Shown: positions 1 through 8,080, numbered from the stretch's first letter. The stretch is DNA of 15,699 nt from DATGIQ01 sp035295665 (GCA_035295665.1 DATGIQ010000520.1:1-15699); one strand, 5' to 3'. Notes: generated by a model from the sequence alone, not told the origin. Translations and numbers: made by a program.

Positions 1-2
1 CG

Positions 3-701
3 GTCGTGGAAACGCTTGTCCAGCGGGCGAAAAAAGAGGGTCTTGCGGGTGCCACCGTGCTCCGCGGCTTCTTTGGCCTCGACGTAACCGGCAATTTGCT
101 CGAAAGCAGTGCCTGGTCCATCGTGGAGCATTTGCCGCTCATCGTCGAAATGGTAGATGGCCCCAAGACAATTGGAGCGTTCCTGTCGGTGTTGGAGGAG
201 GTGGTGCTCGAAGGGCTTGCGACCCTGGAACGGGCACACGTCCTGCTTTACCGCCAGAGCCGTGCGGCCGCCCAGAAAGCTGCCATGCGACTGGATGTTC
301 CCGGAAGGATCACGCCCCTGTCCACGCTGCCCTCGCCCGAGGAGTTTCCGATCATGAGACGGAGCGAAAACGGCCAACTGCTGCGGGTGTTCATCGGTGA
401 GTCCGATGCGTGGCATGGGGAGCCGCTCTACCGAGCGATTGTGCTCAAGGCCCGAGAACTCGGTCTTGCCGGGGCGACCGTCCTGCGCGGCCCGATGGGT
501 TTCGGTGCCAACAGCCGCATGCACACGACCAAGATCCTTGAACTTTCCACCGACCTCCCCGTTCTTATCGAAATCGTGGATGCGCAGGAGAAAATCAAGA
601 CGCTACTCCCTTTCCTGGATGATGCAGTTACGGAAGGGCTCATCACCATCGAAGACGTCAAGGTCCTCAAATACCGGCACAACACGGCGGCCAGTCCTTG
701 A
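3..701 (+). CDS. Tandem DUF190 (PII-like) protein, 5' end outside the window
   Basis: The reading frame is already open at the window edge; the in-frame GTG at 6 is probably internal, because DUF190 proteins normally have about 25-30 residues before the GLAGATVLRG motif. Two copies of the domain are visible. Copy 1 has KKEGLAGATVLRG and ends near HVLLYR. Copy 2 begins at about residue 118 with GQLLRVFIGESDAWHG, then GLAGATVLRGPMGFGANS, and ends at VLKYRH. Known of the family: DUF190 (COG1993) proteins are small, usually single-domain, PII-like ferredoxin-fold proteins, often found near the fluoride exporter gene crcB. The ligand is not established, and whether crcB lies upstream cannot be seen. 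Oddity: the duplication is fused into one chain, and copy 1 has lost the GFGANSRMHT loop that copy 2 keeps (it reads GLDVTGNLLESSAW). Family assignment is confident; function is unknown. Confidence 0.85.
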   Translation, partial: VVETLVQRAKKEGLAGATVLRGFFGLDVTGNLLESSAWSIVEHLPLIVEMVDGPKTIGAFLSVLEEVVLEGLATLERAHVLLYRQSRAAAQKAAMRLDVPGRITPLSTLPSPEEFPIMRRSENGQLLRVFIGESDAWHGEPLYRAIVLKARELGLAGATVLRGPMGFGANSRMHTTKILELSTDLPVLIEIVDAQEKIKTLLPFLDDAVTEGLITIEDVKVLKYRHNTAASP

Positions 702-722
702 AATACGCTCCATTTGTGGTTT

Positions 723-755
723 GTTTCGCGGCGGTTCTGCGAACCGCCGCGAAAC
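723..755. repeat. Palindromic repeat family A, short copy
   Basis: This is a perfect 15-bp inverted repeat with a 3-nt TGC loop; the arms are GTTTCGCGGCGGTTC and its complement. It matches the two longer copies at 6124-6173 and 15485-15534 and lies between the DUF190 stop and the DUF2071 start. There is no T-run after it, so a simple intrinsic terminator is unlikely. Confidence 0.9.
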
Positions 756-803
756 GAAAACTGCAGCGGGGAATTGCCCGTTCGCGAACACGGGGAGTCG
801 CAG

Positions 804-1640
804 ATGGCATCCGAGGCTTTCACGGGATTGCGATTCACAGCCGAGCTGCTGACTCGGCCGCCGGTCTCTGGCCGCGATGTCCTGGCGACCCTTGAACACT
901 TCGCCATCATTTCGTATGCGGTGCCTGCCGACAGGGTTCGCCCCCATGTGCGTCAGGCGTTCGATCTGGATTGCTTCCCCGGATCCAATGGCAGACCGTT
1001 GGTGTGGGTCTCGATGGTTCCGTTCGAGGATCAGGACTTCCGGTTTGTTGCCCTGCCCTGGCTACGGTTCCGCTTCGGGCAAACAAACTACCGAACGTAT
1101 GTGATCGACCGCTCGACCGGCCGGCGGGCCGTCTGGTTTTTCGGTACGACCTTGGACTCCTGGACCGTTGCTGTGCCCCGGTACGCCTGGAAGCTGCCTT
1201 GGCATCGCGGACGCATCCATTTTGATTGCGATTATGACGCCCTGGCCGGACGTTATGCGCGCTACCGGATGACGACACGGAGCGATTGGGCACCCGTCGA
1301 GTTAGAACTGGAGGACTCCGGTCGGCCGGTGGCCGCCTTGGATGGATTGCCCGACTTGGAGCAGGGACTGGTAACGTTGACGCATCCGCTGACTGGAGTC
1401 TACTACCGCCGCGATGGCCGGCTCGGCACATACAGCATCTGGCATGACCGCCTGCGGTGTACCTCGGGGCGTGTCATCCAGGCACGCGTGGGGCTGTTCG
1501 ACCGCCTCGGCTTGGTCCCCTACGACGAGCAGCGGCAACCACACAGCGTGCTCATTCAGCACCGGACCGAATTTACCATTTATCTTCCGCCCGGCCGTTA
1601 TCCAGGGGGCGGCCGTAGCCAGGATCGGAAGGAATTCTGA
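804..1640 (+). CDS. DUF2071 (YqjF-like) protein
   Basis: The protein has 278 residues from the ATG at 804, which follows a GGGGAG ribosome-binding site at 792-797. An upstream in-frame extension to 714 only translates the palindromic repeat, so it is rejected. The sequence matches the COG3361/DUF2071 (YqjF) pattern: an early EHFAIISYAVPADRVRPHV helix-strand, LVWVSMVPFEDQDF, then the diagnostic NYRTYVIDRSTGRRAVWFF segment, and a late strand QHRTEFTIYLPP. No signal peptide or membrane segment is seen, so it is probably cytosolic. The family has an acetoacetate-decarboxylase-like fold and no firmly established reaction. It stands apart from its neighbours: the gap to the next gene is 135 nt, and nothing nearby suggests a pathway. 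Family confidence is good; function is not known. Confidence 0.8.
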   Translation: MASEAFTGLRFTAELLTRPPVSGRDVLATLEHFAIISYAVPADRVRPHVRQAFDLDCFPGSNGRPLVWVSMVPFEDQDFRFVALPWLRFRFGQTNYRTYVIDRSTGRRAVWFFGTTLDSWTVAVPRYAWKLPWHRGRIHFDCDYDALAGRYARYRMTTRSDWAPVELELEDSGRPVAALDGLPDLEQGLVTLTHPLTGVYYRRDGRLGTYSIWHDRLRCTSGRVIQARVGLFDRLGLVPYDEQRQPHSVLIQHRTEFTIYLPPGRYPGGGRSQDRKEF

Positions 1641-1775
1641 GGTGCCCACGCAACCGTTCCTGGGCTAAAATGTTGGTAAGAGGCGGACAATTCGTCAATA
1701 TAGGGGCGGAGAAATCGCCCTGGCTGGATCCTGCTGTACAGGCCGTCGACCCTGGCCGTAATGAGGACCCTCTTT

Positions 1776-3587
1776 ATGACCCGCCGTGTACTCCTTTCGG
1801 TCTTCGCGTTAACCCTTGCTTTCCTCGTCATCGCTGAGGGAGCCGATCCGCAGACCACTCCGCCGAAGGAAAAATCGGTCGCTGCCGAAAAAGACGAAGT
1901 GGCCATCGCGCAGGAACGCCTGGCCGGGCAGTTCCGCGAATTCGAAGCGGCCCTCCTCCGCTTGGCCCAGCGCCTCGAGCGCAGCAGCAAAGCGGAAGAC
2001 CGGGACCGGGCCGTCACGCTGAAAGCAGCGATCAAGAAGTCCAGTGAGCTCGGGATCGACGCCCGATTCGAAACGCTCAACGGCCTGCTCAAGAACAGCA
2101 AAACGGATGACTACGCCGAAATACGCGAGGCGATGCAGCTCAGCAGAACCGTGGCCAACAACATCCGCGAGCTACTCGATCTGTTGACCAACGGGGATGA
2201 CGCCGCCCGGCTGAAGGCCGAGGAGGAGCGCATGCGCAAACTTCTCGAAATGCTGGAAAAAGTGATTCGCGAACAGAAGATCCTCCGTGCCAAAACCGAG
2301 GGCAAGCTAACCGAAAAAGGGGCCCTGGGCAAAGAACAAGAAAAAGTGCGGAAGTCCACGCTGGACATCGCCAAGGCCATGAACAATAAGGATGCCAAGG
2401 GATCCGAAGGCAAAGCTGAAAATAAAGCCGACAAAGGAAAGGCGGACGGCAAGGGCGAAGGCAAAGAAAAGTCCGACGGCAAGGGCGATGGGAAAGAAAA
2501 GGCCGATGGTAAAGGGAAAGGACAAGACCAAGGAAAGGAAAAGGCCGACGGAAAAGGGAAAGGGGAAGGCAAGGAGGGACAGAGTAAAGGCCAGGAAAAA
2601 GGACAAGATCGGCAAGGACAGAACAAGAGCCAAGGAAAAGGACAGGATCAGCAAGGACAGAACAAGAGCCAAGGAAAAGGACAAGATCAGCAGGGAAAGC
2701 AGAAGAGCGGCAACCAGCAACAACCCAGCAATGGCAACCAGCAACCCGAGCAGCAACTACCGGGACAGAAGCGCGTCGAGGATGCCGCCGGCGATCAGAA
2801 AAACGCCAAGGACAATATCGATAAAGATAAAAATGACGACGCTTCCAAAAACCAGGACGATGCCATCAAAAAGCTGGAGGAAGTCCGCAAGCAGTGGGAA
2901 GCCCTTCTCCGCCAGCTTCGTGAGGAAGAAATGAAGCGGCTGCTGGATGCGTTGCAGGCTCGCTGCCAGCGCATGCTGGCCCTTCAGTTGGAAGTCCAGG
3001 ATGGCACCCTCCGCGTGGACAAGGCCATCGCAGAGAACCCGGACAAGAAAGCCAGCCGTGCTGAGGAGCAGCGGTCGTTACAGCTTTCGGACCGGGAGCA
3101 GCTCATCGTTCAGGAAGCTCGGTTGGCCCTGCAACTGCTCGAATCGGAAGGCTCCGCCGTTGCTTTCCCCGAAGCCTTCAGCACGGTACGGGATGACGCG
3201 ACCCATGTGGCCCGCCGGCTGGGCAAGGCCGACGTCGGTGCTGTGACCCAAACGATCGAGCAAGACATCATCGCCTTGCTCAAGGAGATGATCGAAGCCC
3301 TGGAAAAGGCCAAGCAAGACTTGCAGAACAAGCAGCAGCAAAACCAGCAGGGACAGCAACAATCCAACCAACAGAACAACCAGCCATTGATTGACCGTAT
3401 AGCGGAGCTTAAGATGATTCGGTCGATGCAAATTCGTGTCAATGGCCGGACGGCAACGTATGGGAAGCAATACACCGGCGAACAAGCGAACGCCCCCGAC
3501 ATTCAGAAGGAGTTGGCCAACCTGGCACAGCGCCAGCAGAAGATATTCTCGATCACCAACGACATTTACAGGGGGAAAAACAAGTGA
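1776..3587 (+). CDS. Exported coiled-coil protein with Lys/Gly/Gln-rich low-complexity centre
   Basis: I do not recognise a named family. The ATG at 1776 gives 603 residues starting with a Sec signal (MTRRVLLSVFALTLAF, likely cut near AEG-ADP) and has GAGG upstream; the ATG at 1761 lacks a binding site. Residues 35-190 are charged helical, coiled-coil-like sequence (LKAEEERMRKLLEMLEKVI). Residues 207-315 are built of KADGKGEGKEK- and GQNKSQGKGQDQQ-type repeats. Residues 350-560 are helical again, with a Gln/Asn-rich patch (QNQQGQQQSNQQNNQ). The C-terminal part has a compact conserved-looking end (LIDRIAELKMIRSMQIRVNGRT). It is translationally coupled to the next exported protein. Such proteins are common in planctomycete genomes; an envelope or scaffold role is only inference. 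A TAAAAT at 1666-1671 could be a -10 box but has no convincing -35 partner. Confidence 0.8.
   Translation: MTRRVLLSVFALTLAFLVIAEGADPQTTPPKEKSVAAEKDEVAIAQERLAGQFREFEAALLRLAQRLERSSKAEDRDRAVTLKAAIKKSSELGIDARFETLNGLLKNSKTDDYAEIREAMQLSRTVANNIRELLDLLTNGDDAARLKAEEERMRKLLEMLEKVIREQKILRAKTEGKLTEKGALGKEQEKVRKSTLDIAKAMNNKDAKGSEGKAENKADKGKADGKGEGKEKSDGKGDGKEKADGKGKGQDQGKEKADGKGKGEGKEGQSKGQEKGQDRQGQNKSQGKGQDQQGQNKSQGKGQDQQGKQKSGNQQQPSNGNQQPEQQLPGQKRVEDAAGDQKNAKDNIDKDKNDDASKNQDDAIKKLEEVRKQWEALLRQLREEEMKRLLDALQARCQRMLALQLEVQDGTLRVDKAIAENPDKKASRAEEQRSLQLSDREQLIVQEARLALQLLESEGSAVAFPEAFSTVRDDATHVARRLGKADVGAVTQTIEQDIIALLKEMIEALEKAKQDLQNKQQQNQQGQQQSNQQNNQPLIDRIAELKMIRSMQIRVNGRTATYGKQYTGEQANAPDIQKELANLAQRQQKIFSITNDIYRGKNK
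2593..2693 (+). repeat. 39-bp in-frame tandem repeat (about 2.5 units)
   Basis: Units at 2616-2654 and 2655-2693 are nearly identical and encode GQNKSQGKGQDQQ. A partial unit precedes them from 2593. The 39-bp unit length preserves the frame, so copy number could vary without breaking the protein. Confidence 0.8.
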
Positions 3588-4669
3588 GCCTACGTCCTTC
3601 GCTTCTCGCCTTGGCCGTTGCCGGCTCCCTCATGGGGACAAGCGGCGCGTGGGCCGAGCCCGAGAAGAAAACCACCAAGGAGTTAGTCTCCTTCGGCACC
3701 CTGCCGGCGCCGAGCCCCGAGCAAGTCCGCGGCCAGGCCTTGACCTGGCTGAAAGCGGTCGGCAAATCCGACGACGCACACTTGAAAACCTTCGAACAGA
3801 TCTGGTCGACAGAGCGGCCCGTCCTCGACCGCGTTGCCCAAACCTTGGCCCTGGGCGATGAAGAGGCGGCGAAGGTCTTGACTGAGGCACGCGACCCATC
3901 GAAGGCGGCGCCCACGGCCATTCCAGCCATGCTAAAAGACAGCAAGAAGCCGGCCTTCTACAAGGCCAACCTGGCCCTCGCTTTTGCCAAGGCCCTGTCG
4001 AACCGTCGCATCTATGAAGAAGCTCTGGAAACGCTCAAAGTCGTGAAGCCGGAGCAGGTTGTCGATCCGGCCAGCTATCTCTTCCATCGGGCCGTGGCGG
4101 AGCATGCGCTGCTGCTCAAAGACCAGGCCAACCGCACGGTTCTGCGGCTCCTGGACGATGCCGTGGATGTCCCGGATCGCTACAAGATGGTGGCCGTATT
4201 GATGGCCCTCGATATGCAATCGTGGCGCGAAAAGGACCTGGGCGAGATCGCACGGAAGATGGATAACATCGAGCGCCGCCTGGAGCTGGCCCGCGGCGGA
4301 CCGCAGACGCAGAAAATCCAGAAAGAGGTCGTTGCCCGGCTCGATGAGCTGATCAAGCAGATGGAGAACCAGGCCAAGGGAGCCAGCCAGTCCAACGGCG
4401 GCTCCTGCCCCAACGGCGGCCAGCAACAGCCCGGCAACGGACAGCGGCCGGGAGCCCCCATGCCGGACAGTCGTCCCGCCACCAACGGCGGCCCTGGCCA
4501 TGTCGATCCGAAGAAACTGGAAGGCCTCGCCAAGCAATGGGGAAAGCTCCCCGAAAAGGAACGCGCCGAGGCGATGCAAGAACTCACCCGCGATCTGCCG
4601 CCCAAGTATCGTGAAGTGATCGAAACGTATTTCCGTAAACTGGCGGCCAGTGATTCGAGTAAGCCTTAG
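3584..4669 (+). CDS. Exported helical-repeat protein of unknown function
   Basis: The protein has 361 residues from the GTG at 3584, which overlaps the preceding stop as GTGA. A GGGGG ribosome-binding site lies at 3571-3575, so translation is coupled to the upstream gene. The N-terminus is a Sec signal (MSLRPSLLALAVAGSLMG, likely cut after AWA). Residues 30-245 look all-helical, resembling short TPR-like hairpins (FYKANLALAFAKALSNRRIYEEALETL is one stretch, quoted in part). Residues 265-306 are a Gly/Asn/Gln/Pro-rich linker. The C-terminal 55 residues (LAKQWGKLPEKERAEAMQ, then LPPKYREVIETYFRKLA) form a conserved-looking helical end of the kind seen on planctomycete secreted proteins. The coupling suggests it acts with the coiled-coil protein, perhaps in a shared envelope complex. 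No catalytic motif is visible. Confidence 0.8.
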   Translation: MSLRPSLLALAVAGSLMGTSGAWAEPEKKTTKELVSFGTLPAPSPEQVRGQALTWLKAVGKSDDAHLKTFEQIWSTERPVLDRVAQTLALGDEEAAKVLTEARDPSKAAPTAIPAMLKDSKKPAFYKANLALAFAKALSNRRIYEEALETLKVVKPEQVVDPASYLFHRAVAEHALLLKDQANRTVLRLLDDAVDVPDRYKMVAVLMALDMQSWREKDLGEIARKMDNIERRLELARGGPQTQKIQKEVVARLDELIKQMENQAKGASQSNGGSCPNGGQQQPGNGQRPGAPMPDSRPATNGGPGHVDPKKLEGLAKQWGKLPEKERAEAMQELTRDLPPKYREVIETYFRKLAASDSSKP

Positions 4670-4694
4670 CCTGGCCATGCCGGTCGTTTTCCCT

Positions 4695-4738
4695 GGGCTG
4701 TGGTCGTGCTGGCCGGTGCGACCACAGCCCGGTGTTTT
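4695..4738 (+). terminator. Intrinsic terminator after the coiled-coil gene pair
   Basis: A perfect 12-bp GC-rich stem (GGGCTGTGGTCG at 4695-4706 pairs with 4719-4730) has a 12-nt loop and is followed by GGTGTTTT. It lies 26 nt after the stop at 4669 and before the next start at 4762, so it separates the two transcription units. The short T-run makes its efficiency uncertain. Confidence 0.7.
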
Positions 4739-4761
4739 CCTCCACTCGATTGCAGGTGTTC

Positions 4762-5952
4762 ATGTCGGTGCGGAATCTTCTGGTCCTGCTGGTAAGCACG
4801 TCCTCCCTTTGGGCGGGAGAAGTCCATTTCGTTCCGGGCCGTCCTTCCTCCAAGGGGGAATTGGTCCGCCTTACCGAGAAAGAACTTACCTGGCGCGATG
4901 AAGCCAACCAAACCATCGTTGAGCCGCTCCAGGCCGTGCTCGGCATCGATTTCCAGCCAGCGGTTCCGCTGCCTGCCGGCCTCAAATACACCGAAGTCGC
5001 CCTCACCGACGGCACCCTGCTGCATGGGAGCCGCATTGCCATCAAGGGCAAGGAAGTCGAGCTTATCTTGGCTGTCTCCGAGCGGGTTGTCCAGGTTCCC
5101 CTGAATACGATTGCTTATGTCCTGAATGACGCTCACGATCCGGCCATCCGCCAAAAATGGCAGGAGTACCTGGGCAAGAAACGGAATCTGGATCTTCTCG
5201 CCATCAGCCGCAAAGGCATGCTTAGCACCTTGGAAGGGACCATCAGCGGCAACGACAAGGGCCGGATAGTTTTCGAGTATGACGGGCCGGGAGGCCGGCA
5301 GAAAGCAGAGCTAGACCCGACCAAGATCCAGGGGATGATCCTTTTGAACAGCCTGGGCCCTCAGGCCCCGTCGGCGGTGTGCCAGGTTTATGACGTGAAC
5401 CAAAATGTTCTGGTTGCGGATCGGGTGACGGCGGATGCGAATGGGTTCACGATCCGCACCGTTTCCGGAGCGAAGTTTGAGGTCCCCACCGCGGCCATTG
5501 CTCGCCTGGATTACCGGAGCGACAAGCTCGTTTACCTTTCTGATCTCAAGCCGAGGGAGACCGTTACCAAGTCCAAGCAGGGGCGCCTCGACATTTGGCG
5601 CGCCGACAAAAACCTCGAGAACAGCTCGCTGCAACTGGAGGGACAGGTCTACGGCAAGGGGTTGTGCCTTCACTCCCATACCGAACTGGTTTATGCGCTG
5701 GATGGCAAGTACAAAGAATTCAAGGCCATCGTGGGCATGGACGACATGGTTGGCGGTGACGGCCATCCGTTGGTCAGGGTGGAAGGGGACGGCAAGGAAC
5801 TCTTCAGCGGCGCGATCAGCCGAAAAGACCGGCGCCGCGAGCTGGTGCTTGATATCAAAGGCGTCAAGGAACTTCGGATTATCGTCACGTCCAGCGGCCT
5901 GTTCGATTTCGGAGACCATGTCGATTTCGCCGACGCCAAATTACAGAAATGA
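4762..5952 (+). CDS. Exported NPCBM-domain protein
   Basis: The protein has 396 residues from the ATG at 4762 (CAGGT at 4753-4757 upstream). A signal peptide is visible (MSVRNLLVLLVSTSSLWA, cut before GEV). Residues about 25-250 are beta-rich, with repeated short motifs such as VALTDGTLLHGSRI and TLEGTISGNDKGRI, suggesting serial small barrels; I cannot name this part. Residues about 258-394 match NPCBM (novel putative carbohydrate-binding module, PF08305): GRLDIWRADKNLE, then GLCLHSHTELVYAL, FKAIVGMDD, VEGDGKELFSG, and LRIIVTSSGLFDFGDHVDFA. The family is named for attachment to glycosyl hydrolases, but in planctomycetes it also occurs without a catalytic domain, as here. It starts a run of four co-directional exported genes; the next ATG is 22 nt after its stop. 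Binding of a cell-surface or extracellular glycan is inference. Confidence 0.85.
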   Translation: MSVRNLLVLLVSTSSLWAGEVHFVPGRPSSKGELVRLTEKELTWRDEANQTIVEPLQAVLGIDFQPAVPLPAGLKYTEVALTDGTLLHGSRIAIKGKEVELILAVSERVVQVPLNTIAYVLNDAHDPAIRQKWQEYLGKKRNLDLLAISRKGMLSTLEGTISGNDKGRIVFEYDGPGGRQKAELDPTKIQGMILLNSLGPQAPSAVCQVYDVNQNVLVADRVTADANGFTIRTVSGAKFEVPTAAIARLDYRSDKLVYLSDLKPRETVTKSKQGRLDIWRADKNLENSSLQLEGQVYGKGLCLHSHTELVYALDGKYKEFKAIVGMDDMVGGDGHPLVRVEGDGKELFSGAISRKDRRRELVLDIKGVKELRIIVTSSGLFDFGDHVDFADAKLQK

Positions 5953-5974
5953 TCGCTCACGTGGAAGCATTGCT

Positions 5975-8059
5975 ATGAGACTTGCTCTTCTTTCCCTCGT
6001 TCCCAAACTCTGTTTGGGAACGGCATGGCTGGAAACTCCGTTTCTTCCGAAGGCGGCCCGCGCGAAACAGAGTTTCGCGAACCGGCGTTCCCAACCAGAG
6101 TTTGGGGACGAGCGCAAAGTCGTGTTTCGCGGCGGTTCGCAGAACCGCGCGGCTGTGCGAGCCGCTGCGAAAGGGCTGGTTATCTCGGGCATGCTGCTAT
6201 CGGTCCTGCATCTTGCCGCTGCGGCCGGGCGCGCCGATGGCGTGGATCCGCGCGTCCTGGACGCCCAGGCGAAACGGATCGCCGTCATCGAAAAGATCCG
6301 GCCATCCGTCGTGGCGATCTTCGCCTCTGGCGGCCAGGGGGGCGGATCTGGGGTGCTCATCAGCAAGGATGGCTACGCTCTGACCAACTTCCACGTCGTC
6401 CAGGGTTCCGGTCCCGTCATGCAATGCGGCTTGCCGGACGGCGTGCTTTACGATGCGGTCTTGGTCGGGCTCGACAAGGTAGGCGACGTGGCCCTGATCA
6501 AGCTGCTACCGCAAAAGGAGGGGAAGGACTTCCCCGTGGCCGTGCTGGGGGATAGCGACAAAGTCAAGGCCGGCGATTGGTCGCTGGCCATGGGCAACCC
6601 GTTCCTCCTGGCCACGGACTTCACGCCCACCGTGACCTACGGCCTGGTCAGCGGCGTGCATCGCTACCAGTATCCGGAATCCTCGCGGGGACTCCTGGAG
6701 TACACCGACTGCATCCAGGTGGATACCTCGATCAACCCAGGGAACAGCGGCGGTCCGTTGTTCAACATGGACGGGGAGCTGATCGGGATCAATGGCCGGA
6801 TCTCTCTCGAAAAACGGGGTCGGGTCAACTCAGGAGTGGGCTACGCGATTTCCATTAACCAGATTAAAAACTTCCTGGGCCACCTCCGCGCTGGTCTGGA
6901 TGTGGATCATGCCAGCCTGGGGGCAGTGGTCAAGAATCGAGAAGAAGACGGCGTGGTATCCGGAATGGTAGTCACGCGCATTCTCGAGGACTGCGACGCT
7001 CACCGCCGCGGCCTCCAGCCGGATGACGAGCTGGTTTCATTCGCCGGTCGGCCGGTGCACAGCCAGAACCAATTTCTGAACGTGCTCGGCCTGTTTCCGA
7101 AGGGCTGGCACGTGCCGCTCGTCTACCGCCGCGATAACGAAAAACATGAAATCCTGGTCCGGCTCATGGGCGTCCAGCGGCAGGAACTGGGCGAGGATGG
7201 CCGGCCCCGGCCACAACAACCGCTCCCGCCCCGGCCGCAACCGTCTCCGGAACGGCGACCGCCCGGACCTCCCGAACGACGTCCGCCGGGACCCCCGGAG
7301 CGGCGTCCGCCGGCGCCGGCAGAACCGGCCACCACCAAGGAATCGCCGGCGTCCCAGTTTTACGAGCCGAAACCCGGCTTTGCCAACTTCTATTTCAACC
7401 GGCAGGAGAGAGAGCGGCTTTTGGCCGACTTCCGCAAGCACGGCGACTTCAGCGCCCTGGGCGGCACCTGGACGATCGACGGGGAGTTCGAGATCAATCA
7501 AAAAAAATCTTCCGCGAAAATTGTCCTGGCTGAAGAAAAGCTCGGCGATGGCAAGAGCAGCCGGACGACGGTTCGTCTCACGCTTGGGGGCGTCGGGTTC
7601 AAGGTGGATCCGCTGAAGGCGGGACAGGAGCCACAAGACCTCACCGAGCCGCCGGGCAGCGGCGGCTTGTTGATGGCCCTGTATCACTACCGGCGCCTGC
7701 TGACCCTCGGCGAGAAAGGATTCGAGGGCCAATTCGCCCACGGAGGACACGAGCCGTTCTACCCACCGACAACGACGGACACACCGCCCGCGAGTCTGAG
7801 CCAATTGCGGGTGGAGACGGACGTGCTGACGACGGAGCATGCGGCCATTCCGGCCAAGTGGTTTTTTTCGCGCACCGACCAGTCCCTACTCGGCACGGAG
7901 GTAACGGTCATCAAGGATGAAGATCCGTGCGAGCTCTACTTTTCGGAGTACCGATCGGAGGGGCGCAAGTCGTTGCCTCACAAGATCGAGGTGCGGCATG
8001 GAAATGGAAAGTTTGGCATTTTCTGGGTCAAGTCGTATCAATTTGCAGCTGCCCAGTAG
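5975..8059 (+). CDS. Exported trypsin-like (Deg/HtrA-type) serine protease with PDZ, catalytic triad intact
   Basis: Numbering is from the ATG at 5975 (GGAAG at 5962-5966; 694 residues). The protease domain covers about 105-305 with GGGSGVLISKDGYALTNFH (His140), KVGDVALIKL (Asp171) and NPGNSGGPLFN (Ser258), so it should be an active S1C-type peptidase outside the cytoplasm. A PDZ domain follows at about 315-395 (QPDDELVSFAGRPVHS). Next is a Pro/Arg-rich linker with three PERRPPGP units, then about 230 C-terminal residues of an unrecognised domain (FNRQERERLLADFRKHGDF, GTWTIDGEFEI). Residues about 9-67 are encoded by two palindromic repeat clusters (VPKLCLGTA..., FRGGSQNRA), so the hydrophobic signal-like stretch GMLLSVLHLAAAAGRADG lies about 70 residues in. 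The ATG at 6191 (622 residues) is the alternative start and would restore a normal signal peptide, but has only a weak ribosome-binding site. Confidence 0.9.
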   Translation: MRLALLSLVPKLCLGTAWLETPFLPKAARAKQSFANRRSQPEFGDERKVVFRGGSQNRAAVRAAAKGLVISGMLLSVLHLAAAAGRADGVDPRVLDAQAKRIAVIEKIRPSVVAIFASGGQGGGSGVLISKDGYALTNFHVVQGSGPVMQCGLPDGVLYDAVLVGLDKVGDVALIKLLPQKEGKDFPVAVLGDSDKVKAGDWSLAMGNPFLLATDFTPTVTYGLVSGVHRYQYPESSRGLLEYTDCIQVDTSINPGNSGGPLFNMDGELIGINGRISLEKRGRVNSGVGYAISINQIKNFLGHLRAGLDVDHASLGAVVKNREEDGVVSGMVVTRILEDCDAHRRGLQPDDELVSFAGRPVHSQNQFLNVLGLFPKGWHVPLVYRRDNEKHEILVRLMGVQRQELGEDGRPRPQQPLPPRPQPSPERRPPGPPERRPPGPPERRPPAPAEPATTKESPASQFYEPKPGFANFYFNRQERERLLADFRKHGDFSALGGTWTIDGEFEINQKKSSAKIVLAEEKLGDGKSSRTTVRLTLGGVGFKVDPLKAGQEPQDLTEPPGSGGLLMALYHYRRLLTLGEKGFEGQFAHGGHEPFYPPTTTDTPPASLSQLRVETDVLTTEHAAIPAKWFFSRTDQSLLGTEVTVIKDEDPCELYFSEYRSEGRKSLPHKIEVRHGNGKFGIFWVKSYQFAAAQ
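5998..6110. repeat. Cluster of four hairpins sharing an AAACTCTGTTT core
   Basis: Four palindromes lie in a row. At 5998-6022 there are perfect 11-bp arms (CGTTCCCAAAC) around TCT. At 6032-6044 there is GAAAC-TCC-GTTTC. At 6061-6079 there is CGCGAAAC-AGA-GTTTCGCG. At 6086-6110 there is an imperfect copy of the first. Each centre is AAACTCTGTTT or its complement, with one or two changes. The cluster is open in the frame of the protease gene and would encode VPKLCLGTAW and following residues. Confidence 0.85.
6124..6173. repeat. Palindromic repeat family A, long copy, inside an open frame
   Basis: The 50-bp element is identical to the copy at 15485-15534 over its left 26 bases and differs at five positions in its right half, so the inverted repeat has decayed. 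It lies 13 bp after the AAACTCTGTTT hairpin cluster and is open in the protease frame (FRGGSQNRAAVRAAAK). Confidence 0.9.
7247..7318 (+). repeat. 24-bp in-frame repeat encoding PERRPPGP
   Basis: Three consecutive 24-bp units at 7247-7270, 7271-7294 and 7295-7318 encode PERRPPGP, PERRPPGP and PERRPPAP. They form the extended linker between the PDZ domain and the C-terminal domain of the protease. Confidence 0.85.
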
Positions 8060-8080
8060 GCCGCCAGGAAACAGAAACTC

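Noticed and set aside
1666..1671. TAAAAT as a -10 box before the coiled-coil pair
   Set aside because: The best -35 candidate (TGCCCA at 1643-1648) matches only three of six consensus bases, so it is not called.
5435..5974. 5' extension of the active protease frame into the NPCBM gene
   Set aside because: The frame is open by chance; the NPCBM gene in another frame has clear homology there, and the ATG at 5975 or 6191 fits better.
5998..6173. CRISPR array
   Set aside because: Repeats are hairpins with unequal arms and no regular spacers, and no cas gene is present.
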